DNA from: JALZAA01 sp035316025
Lineage (GTDB): Bacteria; Actinomycetota; Acidimicrobiia; IMCC26256; JACDBD01
DNA length: 5,954 nt
Reading direction: 5' to 3'
Assembly (NCBI GenBank): GCA_035316025.1
Contig: DATFXL010000105.1
Span: 1-5,954, forward strand
Part shown: positions 1 through 5,589 of the stretch, in pieces
Layout: each line of letters opens with the position of its first letter
How positions within the stretch are numbered: the first letter of the stretch is position 1
Program-made: the position numbers and the translations under genes
Notes under the pieces: model-generated
Database searches by the model: none
What the model saw: the letters and a program-made list of their open reading frames with translations, nothing else
Told to the model about the DNA's origin: nothing

Positions 1-28
1 GACTTCACTCCCCCGCCGGCACGCGGAC

Positions 29-34
29 TAGGTT
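29..34 (+). promoter_or_regulatory. Possible -10 element for the acyl-CoA synthetase gene
   Basis: TAGGTT fits the loose actinobacterial TAnnnT pattern and ends 9 bases before the ATG at 44. Transcription would then begin only a few bases upstream of the start codon, giving a leaderless or nearly leaderless mRNA, which agrees with the absence of a Shine-Dalgarno sequence. A weak -35 match (TTCACT, 4-9) lies 19 bases upstream of it. Only 43 bases are visible before the gene, so this is tentative. Confidence 0.25.
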
Positions 35-43
35 CGGCGGCCC

Positions 44-1657
44 ATGCAGTACAACCTCGCCGATCTCTGGGAGCGGGTGGTCGACACCGTTCCCGAACAC
101 GAGGCCCTCGTCTGCGGCGAGCGGCGCCTGACCTACGCCGAGGCCGACGAGCGGGCGAATCGCCTCGCCCATTTCCTTGCCGGCCAGGGCGTAGGCGCCG
201 GTGATCACGTGGCGCTCTACCTCTATAACGGCACCGAATACCTCGAAGGGATGTTGGCCGCGTTCAAGCTGCGCGCCGTCCCCGTCAACGTGAACTACCG
301 GTACGTGGAAGAGGAGCTTCGCTACCTGCTCGACGACGCCGACGCCAGGGCGGTCGTGTTCCACCGGGAGTTCGCGCCGAAGCTCGACGCTGTACGGGAG
401 ACGCTCCCCTTGCTGCGCACGTTCGTTGCTGTCGACGACGGCTCAGCCGCGGATCTCGATGCCCTCGGGGCAGTCGAGTACGAGGACGCGCTCGCGGCAG
501 CGTCTCCCGATCGTGGTTTCGGGCAACGTTCCGCCGACGATCTCTACATCCTCTACACCGGCGGCACGACGGGGATGCCCAAGGGCGTGATGTGGCGGGG
601 AGAGGACATCTTCTTCGGCGCGCTCGGCGGCGGCGGGATCGGCAACGAGATCACCCAGCCCGAGGAGATCGCCGATCGCGCTCGCGAAGGACGCACCCGT
701 TGCCTGCCCGCGTGCCCCTTCATGCACGGAACCGCCCACTGGATGGCCTTCAGCGCGCTCTACACGGGCGGCTGCGTCGTGATCTCACCCGAACGGCACC
801 TCGACCCGAAGACGCTGTGGGAGCTCATCGCGCGCGAGCAGGTGAACTTCCTCGTGATCGTGGGCGACGCCTTCGCCCGTCCGCTCGTCGAGGTGCTCGA
901 CGACCTCGACCCGTCCGTTGACCTCTCGTGCTGCAGTGTGATCCTGTCGGGCGGGGCCATCCTCTCCCCATCGGTGAAGACGCGCCTGGCCGAGAAGCTG
1001 CCCGCCAGCCTCATCGTCGACGGCTACGGGTCGTCCGAAGCCGGCGGACAGGGTCAGTCGATCACGTCGGCGGGCGCGACCGTGTACGAGGTGCCGCGCT
1101 TCTCGGTGAACGCGGAGACGACCGTCCTCGACGACGACCTCCGTCCCGCCGCCGTCGGGGTCGTCGGCAAGCTCGCCCGCCGCGGTCGCATCCCGCTCGG
1201 GTACTACAAGGACGACGAGAAGACTGCCGCCACGTTCCCGGTCGTCGACGGTGTGCGGTGGTCGGTGCCCGGCGACCACGCCCGCATCGAGGAGGACGGG
1301 ACGATCACCCTGCTCGGCCGGGGCTCGGTGTCGATCAACACCGGCGGGGAGAAGGTGTACCCGGAAGAGGTGGAGGCGGCGTTGAAGGGGCACCCGGCAG
1401 TGTTCGACGCCGTAGTCGTGGGCGTGCCCGACAGCCGCTGGGGTGAGCGCGTCGTCGCCGTCGTGCAACTGCGGGCGGACGCGGCGCCGCAACGCGACGA
1501 GCTCGACGTGCACGTACGCGAGCACGTCGCCGGGTACAAGGCGCCGCGTGATGTCGTCGTCGTGGACGAGATCGTGCGCTCACCCTCCGGCAAGCCGGAC
1601 TACCGGTGGGCGAAGGCGACGGCCGTCGAACGGCTGGGGACGGGCGCCGCCCGGTAG
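44..1657 (+). CDS. fadD: AMP-forming acyl-CoA synthetase, FadD19-like
   Basis: This enzyme activates a carboxylic acid with ATP to an acyl-adenylate and then transfers it to coenzyme A; it is a cytosolic member of the ANL superfamily. Over 537 residues the core motifs appear in order: the ATP-binding loop YTGGTTGMPKG (171-181), the adenine-pocket motif DGYGSSEAG (326-334), the ribose-binding region around PGD (409-411), the hinge and A8 region GRGSVSINTGGEKVYPEEVE (about 425-443), and the C-terminal PSGKPDY with the expected adenylation lysine K517. From memory, the A8 wording, the 'PKGVMW' extension and the 'KPDYRWAK' ending closely resemble mycobacterial FadD19, which activates the C26 carboxylate of the cholesterol side chain. 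That family has many paralogues, so the substrate is not fixed. Length is normal and the gene looks intact. No Shine-Dalgarno sequence is seen before the ATG. The DUF255 gene follows after 46 bp and is probably co-transcribed. Confidence 0.93.
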   Translation: MQYNLADLWERVVDTVPEHEALVCGERRLTYAEADERANRLAHFLAGQGVGAGDHVALYLYNGTEYLEGMLAAFKLRAVPVNVNYRYVEEELRYLLDDADARAVVFHREFAPKLDAVRETLPLLRTFVAVDDGSAADLDALGAVEYEDALAAASPDRGFGQRSADDLYILYTGGTTGMPKGVMWRGEDIFFGALGGGGIGNEITQPEEIADRAREGRTRCLPACPFMHGTAHWMAFSALYTGGCVVISPERHLDPKTLWELIAREQVNFLVIVGDAFARPLVEVLDDLDPSVDLSCCSVILSGGAILSPSVKTRLAEKLPASLIVDGYGSSEAGGQGQSITSAGATVYEVPRFSVNAETTVLDDDLRPAAVGVVGKLARRGRIPLGYYKDDEKTAATFPVVDGVRWSVPGDHARIEEDGTITLLGRGSVSINTGGEKVYPEEVEAALKGHPAVFDAVVVGVPDSRWGERVVAVVQLRADAAPQRDELDVHVREHVAGYKAPRDVVVVDEIVRSPSGKPDYRWAKATAVERLGTGAAR

Positions 1658-1693
1658 GCCGGTACCCTCGACCGCGGAGCTTGCGACGGCGCC

Positions 1694-1699
1694 AAGGAG
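1694..1699 (+). promoter_or_regulatory. Ribosome binding site that fixes the DUF255 start
   Basis: AAGGAG sits 4 bases before the ATG at 1704 within a purine run. It supports that ATG over upstream in-frame starts, which would run back into the acyl-CoA synthetase gene and encode arginine-rich, non-family sequence. Confidence 0.8.
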
Positions 1700-1703
1700 A
1701 GAG

Positions 1704-3770
1704 ATGAACCGCCTCGCCGGCGAGACGAGCCCGTACCTTCGCCAGCACGCCGAGAACCCCGTCGACTGGTACCCGTGGGGCGACGACGCCCTGACGAAAG
1801 CACGCGCCGAGAACAAGCCGGTGCTGCTGTCCGTCGGTTACTCGTCGTGCCACTGGTGCCATGTCATGGCCCACGAGAGCTTCGAGGATCCGGACGTCGC
1901 CGCCGTCATGAACCGCCTGTTCGTCAACGTGAAAGTGGACCGGGAGGAGCGGCCGGACGTCGACGGGATCTACATGCAGGCGGTGCAGGCCATGACGGGG
2001 CGAGGGGGATGGCCGTTGACCGTCTTCCTCACGCCGGACGGTCGCCCGTTCTTCGGCGGCACCTACTTCCCGAAGGAAGACGGTCACGCCATGCCAGGGT
2101 TCGTGCGCGTCCTCGAGGCGGTCGACGAGGCCTGGCGCACTCGTCGCGGCGATCTGCTCGGGCAGGCCGGGAAGCTCACGAACGCGCTCGAGCGGATCGG
2201 CAGCCTCGGCACCACCGGCGACGGGCCGGTGCCGTCACCCGAGATTCTCGCCCAGGCGTACGCCTCTGTTCGTGCCCAGTACGACCCCCAGTTCGGTGGG
2301 TTCGGGCCGGCGCCCAAGTTCCCCCAGGCCATGACGCTCGACTTCCTGTTGCGCACGTACGTGCGTAATCAGGCGCCCGAGACGCTCGACATGGTGCGCA
2401 CGTCGGTGGACGCGATGGCTGCGGGAGGGATGTACGACCAGGTCGGCGGGGGGTTCCACCGCTATTCCACCGACGCCTACTGGCTCGTCCCCCACTTCGA
2501 GAAGATGCTGTACGACCAGGCGCTGCTCACAGGCGCGTACCTGCACGCGTACCTCGTCACCGGCGAGACGCGGCATCGACGTGTCGTCGAGGACACGATC
2601 GGCTACGTGTTGCGGGACCTGCGCGACAAGCATGGAGGGTTCTTCTCGGCCGAGGACGCCGACTCGGAAGGAGTCGAAGGCAAGTTCTACCTGTGGTCGT
2701 TCGACGAGATCGAGCGCGTCTGCGGCGACGACGCCGCCGACGTCGTCCGCTACTTCGGCGTGACCGAAGGCGGCAACTTCGAGGACCCGCACACCGGGTA
2801 CCGCGGCAACATCCTGCACGTGGTCGACCGCAGCGAAAAGCCGCCGGAGGCAATTCGGCGTGTGCTTCCGAAGCTGCTCGCGGCGCGGGACGCTCGCGTC
2901 CGTCCCGGGCTCGACGACAAGGTGCTGTTGGCATGGAACGCGTTGTTCCTGCGGGCACTCGCCGAAGCCGCGGCCGCGCTCGAACGGGACGACTGGATGG
3001 ACGCCGCGCGCGGCAACGTGCGATTCCTCCTGACCCAGCTTCGCCGTGAGGATGGTCGCCTGCTGCGATCGTGGCAGGACGGACGGGCCCATCACCTCGC
3101 CTACGCCGAGGACTACGCCGCGCTGCTCGAAGCACTCGTCACGCTGGCCGAGGTCGACGACATCGCCTGGCTGCGCGACGCCCGCTGGGTGGCTGACGAG
3201 CTGTTGCGCCTCTTCCACGACGAAGCCGGCGGCGGCTTCTTTACGACCGGCATCGACGCGGACGCGCTCATCGTGCGCCCGAAGGAGTACCAGGACAACG
3301 CGACCCCGGCCGAGAACTCCCTCGCGGCGAACGGCTTGCTCCGGCTCGCCGCGCTCACGGGCGACGCGCGCCACGAGGAGCCTGCGCGCGAGATCCTGCG
3401 CCGGCTCGGGGCCGTCCTCGCCGAGCACGCAACCGCGTTCGCATACCTCCTCGGCGCCCTCGAGCGACTCGTGACACCGCCGCTCGAGGTCGCGATCGTC
3501 GGACCTCCGGGCGCCGACGGAGCCAACGGCATCGACGCCCTGCGGCGCGAGGTGTTTACGCGTCTGCTTCCGGCATCGGTCGCCGTCGTCGCCGCTCCGG
3601 GGAGTGGCCACGACCTGACTCCCCTGCTCGCTGAACGCGAGCCGATCGGCGGGAAGGCCACCGCGTACGTGTGCGAGCACTATGCGTGCCGGCAGCCGGT
3701 AACGACGCCCGAGGACCTGCGAGAGGAAGTCGACGCCGCTCTGGCGGCGCGCCGCCGCGACGACGGCTAG
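1704..3770 (+). CDS. DUF255 thioredoxin-like domain protein (YyaL/SPATA20 family)
   Basis: This 688-residue protein belongs to the conserved family that includes Bacillus YyaL and mammalian SPATA20. Its biochemical role is not established. The N-terminal part (about 1-165) is a thioredoxin-like fold: the family-typical opening MNRLAGETSPYL, a redox-type motif C49-H-W-C52, then VDREERPDVDG (78-88) and GGWPLTVFLTPDG (101-113) with the expected proline, P104. The rest matches the family's (alpha/alpha)-barrel region, reminiscent of glycan-processing enzymes: GGMYDQVGGGFHRYS (near 241-256), HFEKMLYDQ (near 264), AEDADSEG (near 316), DDKVLLAWNALF (near 405) and ATPAENSLAANGL (near 533). The C-terminus keeps a CEHYAC cysteine pair. 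The length is normal and there is no interruption. The start is fixed by the family N-terminus and the AAGGAG site. It probably shares a transcript with the upstream acyl-CoA synthetase gene. Its stop overlaps that of the convergent gene. Confidence 0.93.
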   Translation: MNRLAGETSPYLRQHAENPVDWYPWGDDALTKARAENKPVLLSVGYSSCHWCHVMAHESFEDPDVAAVMNRLFVNVKVDREERPDVDGIYMQAVQAMTGRGGWPLTVFLTPDGRPFFGGTYFPKEDGHAMPGFVRVLEAVDEAWRTRRGDLLGQAGKLTNALERIGSLGTTGDGPVPSPEILAQAYASVRAQYDPQFGGFGPAPKFPQAMTLDFLLRTYVRNQAPETLDMVRTSVDAMAAGGMYDQVGGGFHRYSTDAYWLVPHFEKMLYDQALLTGAYLHAYLVTGETRHRRVVEDTIGYVLRDLRDKHGGFFSAEDADSEGVEGKFYLWSFDEIERVCGDDAADVVRYFGVTEGGNFEDPHTGYRGNILHVVDRSEKPPEAIRRVLPKLLAARDARVRPGLDDKVLLAWNALFLRALAEAAAALERDDWMDAARGNVRFLLTQLRREDGRLLRSWQDGRAHHLAYAEDYAALLEALVTLAEVDDIAWLRDARWVADELLRLFHDEAGGGFFTTGIDADALIVRPKEYQDNATPAENSLAANGLLRLAALTGDARHEEPAREILRRLGAVLAEHATAFAYLLGALERLVTPPLEVAIVGPPGADGANGIDALRREVFTRLLPASVAVVAAPGSGHDLTPLLAEREPIGGKATAYVCEHYACRQPVTTPEDLREEVDAALAARRRDDG
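3743..3756. repeat. Perfect 14-bp palindrome near the convergent gene ends
   Basis: GGCGGCGCGCCGCC is a perfect palindrome that can fold as a 5-bp stem with a 4-base loop on either strand. It lies inside the last codons of the DUF255 gene and begins 10 bases past the stop of the leftward 224-residue gene. It could help end transcription of that gene, but no T-run follows and runs of GCC/GGC codons can create such palindromes by chance. Confidence 0.3.
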
Positions 3771-4441
3771 CGACGCGTCTTCGGAGGTGCGAGCCCGTCG
3801 ACGAGGGCCTCGGCCGTCGCCCAGCCGAAGGCGATCACCGCCTCGCCCTTGTGGGGCCGCACGGCGCCGACGACTTCAGCGGCGGCCTTGCCTCCCGCCT
3901 TCACCGCCGCCGCGTGCAGCACCGCCGCGGAGGCGGCGTTCGCCTTGAGGCGGAACTTGCGGTCGTCGTAGCGGCTGTCGCATCCGAAGCGGCGGGCGAG
4001 GCGGCGGCCCCAGGCCCGCTCCTCCCCCGTCGGCGAGTACTTCGGGCGGGGGCAGACGTCGGAGAGCTGGTTCAGGAGTGCGTACGCCGACGGGTGGGCG
4101 AAACGCCCGGCGACGAGGACGTCCTCGTCTGGGAACGAGATGGCGGCCCGCCGGTACAGCTCGCCCACGAGGGCGTCCAGCGTCGGCCTCGCCTGGCGGC
4201 CCCGCCGGATGGCACCCATACCCCAGAGGATGCACGGGGTTCCGCCGATGCGCTCGAGGGAGCCGAACAGGAACCCGTAGAGCTCGTCGTCGGTGGTGGC
4301 GCTGGTCACGAGGGGGAAGCGCTCGATGTGGTCGTCGAGGGCGTCGTCCTTCATGGGCAACTCGACCGAAGCGAGGAGCTGGCCGAACTCGTCAAGCTCG
4401 GCCGGCTTCAGCGAGACGGAATCTCGTGACTCAACCCGCAT
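3767..4441 (-). CDS. Hypothetical protein, 224 residues, family not recognised
   Basis: I do not recognise this protein. It is judged real because its composition is balanced (W, F, Y, H and acidic residues are spread throughout), whereas the antisense reading is arginine- and glycine-rich. No signal peptide or membrane segment is evident, so it is probably cytosolic. Visible landmarks are an acidic, probably helical N-terminus (about 12-40), TTDDELYGFLFGSLERIGG (49-67), the tryptophan-containing ILWGMGAIRRGRQARPTLD (71-89), SFPDEDVLVAGRFAHPSAY (102-120), a basic stretch with C154 and RYDDRKFR (157-164), and an alanine-rich helix-like region (167-192). Cysteines C70, C130 and C154 are spaced too widely to suggest a standard zinc motif. 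The ATG at 4441 has no clear Shine-Dalgarno sequence; M30 is an alternative start. A palindromic operator-like site lies 45 bp upstream. Its stop codon overlaps that of the convergent DUF255 gene. Confidence 0.75.
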   Translation of the reverse strand: MRVESRDSVSLKPAELDEFGQLLASVELPMKDDALDDHIERFPLVTSATTDDELYGFLFGSLERIGGTPCILWGMGAIRRGRQARPTLDALVGELYRRAAISFPDEDVLVAGRFAHPSAYALLNQLSDVCPRPKYSPTGEERAWGRRLARRFGCDSRYDDRKFRLKANAASAAVLHAAAVKAGGKAAAEVVGAVRPHKGEAVIAFGWATAEALVDGLAPPKTRR

Positions 4442-4446
4442 GGCCG

Positions 4447-4452
4447 GAACAT
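4447..4452 (-). promoter_or_regulatory. Weak possible -10 element for the 224-residue gene
   Basis: Read on the minus strand, CACAAT keeps the key second A and last T of a -10 hexamer. Nine to ten bases separate it from the start codon, so the mRNA leader would be very short, consistent with the missing Shine-Dalgarno sequence. The -35 region matches poorly. This is low-confidence. Confidence 0.15.
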
Positions 4453-4486
4453 TGTGGCCTACGGCTGCGCCGTCTCACCAGTCGAG

Positions 4487-4502
4487 TTGACTGAGCGGTC
4501 AA
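4487..4502. promoter_or_regulatory. Operator-like inverted repeat, TetR-type
   Basis: TTGACTGAGCGGTCAA has perfectly matching 5-base arms (TTGAC / GTCAA), and two of the six central bases also keep the symmetry. The overall shape, a GAC...GTC palindrome around a short GC-rich centre, resembles operators of actinobacterial TetR-family repressors, many of which control lipid genes. It lies 45 bp upstream of the start of the leftward 224-residue gene, close to where its promoter should be. No regulator gene is in the window, so the binding protein is unknown. Confidence 0.45.
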
Positions 4503-4514
4503 GCGCCCTGGTGA

Positions 4515-4542
4515 GCGCCCGGGCCGGCGGGCGCCGCGGCCC
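4515..4542. repeat. GC-rich region with two alternative stem-loops
   Basis: GCGCCC (4515-4520) pairs with GGGCGC (4529-4534) around an 8-base loop. Alternatively GGGCCG (4521-4526) pairs with CGGCCC (4537-4542) around a 10-base loop. The two cannot form together. It could act as a terminator for leftward transcription from the methyltransferase gene, but it is over 230 bp past that stop and no T-run follows. Confidence 0.3.
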
Positions 4543-4775
4543 ATGTCCTGGTACGCCCGCTTGCAGGGAGTCTGTGCCGGCGACCTGCCGCGATCGGCCG
4601 GACCAGATCATGACCTGCGAGTTAGCCGGCGAAGGTCGGCCTCGTCTCCACGACTTGCGCCGGTGGTGGCGTCGGCCCGGGCGTGGGGTCGGCGCTCAGC
4701 GGGTGAGTGCCACGTCGGCGGGCACAGAGGCGACCTTCCGACAGCCGCGCCTCGTGCAACGGGGCAACGCCGTGG

Positions 4776-5420
4776 TTACGTCTTGCTCGCCCGCACGAGC
4801 ACCCCACGCTTCGTCAGCCAGAGCGGAAGCTCGACCGTCTCGGCGCGTTGCAGCGGGATGAGGTTGTGACGGCAATACGCTCGAACGTCATCCCTTGTTT
4901 CGAGTGCGAACAACCTGTCGTCCCACCTCTCGGGCCGCGCGTTCGGGAAGACGGAAGCAACGATCGCGCCCGCATCTTCGGCGTCGAAGGTCGTAGGCGG
5001 ATACCCCTCGGGCATGATCTCCGGATCGTTGTCTCTTGCCGAGGTGCAGGCGTAATAGCGACCGCCGTCTCGCAGGACGCGCCTCGCCTCGGCAACTGCC
5101 GTGACCGGGTCCTCGAGGTGATACAGACACCAGAGGTGCACCACTTCGGCGAAGGACGCATCGGCGAATGGCAACGCTCGCATGTCACCGACGAGGAGGG
5201 GTCGCCATGGACAGCGCACGACCTGTTCGCGCGACGAGTCGATGCCGAACCATGTGACGCCGGCGCCAAGTCGTGGGAACAGCCGCCCCTCCCCGCATCC
5301 CACATCGAGCACCGGTCCACGGAGCTCCGGACCGACCACATCATGCACGTCACGCGGTGCCACCCACGCACGACGGCGACCGGGATCGGAGTCGTAATCG
5401 GGTTCTAGGACACTCATCAC
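4776..5420 (-). CDS. Class I SAM-dependent methyltransferase
   Basis: This protein of 213-214 residues has a Rossmann-type methyltransferase fold of the Methyltransf_11 kind, which transfers a methyl group from S-adenosylmethionine; the acceptor cannot be told. Numbered from the GTG, motif I is VLDVGCGEG (37-45), the acidic residue ending strand 2 is D61 in FGIDSS, the adenine-contacting GDM is at 78-80 followed by LPFADASF (83-90), and the strand 4 region is FAEVVHLWCLYHLEDP (90-105). The VLRDGGRYY segment (115-123) is the usual strand 5 region. The C-terminal half, with the short PLWLTKRGVLVRA ending, is typical of small soluble enzymes. GTG at 5420 and ATG at 5417 are adjacent possible starts; an AAGG lies 6 bases before the GTG and 9 before the ATG, so the ATG is slightly preferred. 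It appears to stand alone, with 169 bp to the gene upstream and 334 bp to the gene downstream. Confidence 0.88.
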   Translation of the reverse strand: MMSVLEPDYDSDPGRRRAWVAPRDVHDVVGPELRGPVLDVGCGEGRLFPRLGAGVTWFGIDSSREQVVRCPWRPLLVGDMRALPFADASFAEVVHLWCLYHLEDPVTAVAEARRVLRDGGRYYACTSARDNDPEIMPEGYPPTTFDAEDAGAIVASVFPNARPERWDDRLFALETRDDVRAYCRHNLIPLQRAETVELPLWLTKRGVLVRASKT

Positions 5421-5502
5421 GTCGAGCCTTCGACGGCACAGTTTGCTGCATTGACGCGCACGATGGTTGCCCGCACGTCGACTTCCACGAGTTGAACGTC
5501 AG

Positions 5503-5519
5503 GCGCGGCTCGACCGCGC
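5503..5519 (-). terminator. GC-rich stem-loop, third after the isomerase-like gene
   Basis: GCGCGG (5503-5508) pairs perfectly with CCGCGC (5514-5519) around a 5-base loop. It lies about 70 bases past the isomerase-like stop and has no T-run after it. It may back up the nearer hairpins. Confidence 0.3.
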
Positions 5520-5542
5520 GATACGACCAAGCCGATCAGATC

Positions 5543-5558
5543 GTCCCGCCGTCGGGAC
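5543..5558 (-). terminator. Probable terminator hairpin of the isomerase-like gene
   Basis: GTCCCG (5543-5548) and CGGGAC (5553-5558) form a perfect 6-bp stem with a 4-base loop, 31 bases beyond the stop codon on the minus strand. No T-run follows, which is common for terminators in high-GC actinobacteria. Confidence 0.45.
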
Positions 5559-5562
5559 CTCC

Positions 5563-5577
5563 CCGCGGCGCGCGCGG
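5563..5577 (-). terminator. GC-rich stem-loop next to the isomerase-like stop
   Basis: CCGCG (5563-5567) pairs with CGCGG (5573-5577) around a 5-base loop, 12 bases past the stop codon. It is the first of three hairpins in a row. The alternating GC sequence can fold in several registers, so the exact stem is uncertain. Confidence 0.3.
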
Positions 5578-5589
5578 CGCAAGCGCAGG

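Larger units (their letters stand above)
4442..4775. other. Intergenic region of 334 bp with no supported gene
   Basis: Both flanking genes point left. Short open frames cross this stretch, but their translations are arginine- and serine-rich with no family signature. It holds the operator-like palindrome (4487-4502), a GC-rich stretch with two mutually exclusive 6-bp stems (4515-4534 and 4521-4542), and a segment (4541-4560) resembling the 3' end of the isomerase-like gene at 5590-5954. I see nothing definite at 4561-4775. Confidence 0.6.
5421..5589. other. Intergenic region between isomerase-like and methyltransferase genes
   Basis: This 169-bp gap separates two leftward genes. The side near the isomerase-like gene holds three GC-rich stem-loops. 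The side near 5421-5500 should contain the methyltransferase promoter, but I see no convincing -10/-35 pair. Confidence 0.6.

Noticed and set aside
1443..1703. In-frame upstream extension of the DUF255 gene
   Set aside because: It overlaps the acyl-CoA synthetase gene and encodes Ser/Arg-rich sequence. The family N-terminus and the AAGGAG site fix the start at 1704.
2235..3680. Long open frame of 481 codons on the minus strand, opposite the DUF255 gene
   Set aside because: It lies wholly antisense to a gene with clear family motifs. Long antisense frames are expected in GC-rich DNA, and the translation shows no family signature.
3671..4429. Rightward open frame of 252 codons opposite the 224-residue gene
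   Set aside because: The translation is rich in Arg, Gly and Pro and starts inside the DUF255 gene. The minus-strand reading is far more protein-like.
4487..4515. TTGACT at 4487 and TTGACC on the minus strand as -35 promoter elements
   Set aside because: No acceptable -10 hexamer is found at 16-19 bases on either strand. The symmetry of the site is better explained as an operator.
4622..4807. Leftward 61-codon open frame overlapping the end of the methyltransferase gene
   Set aside because: The translation has no recognisable motif and no start signal, and it overlaps the methyltransferase coding sequence in another frame.
4454..4869. Two rightward open frames crossing the 4442-4775 gap
   Set aside because: Both run into the methyltransferase gene antisense, have arginine- and serine-rich translations, and lack a ribosome binding site or family motif.
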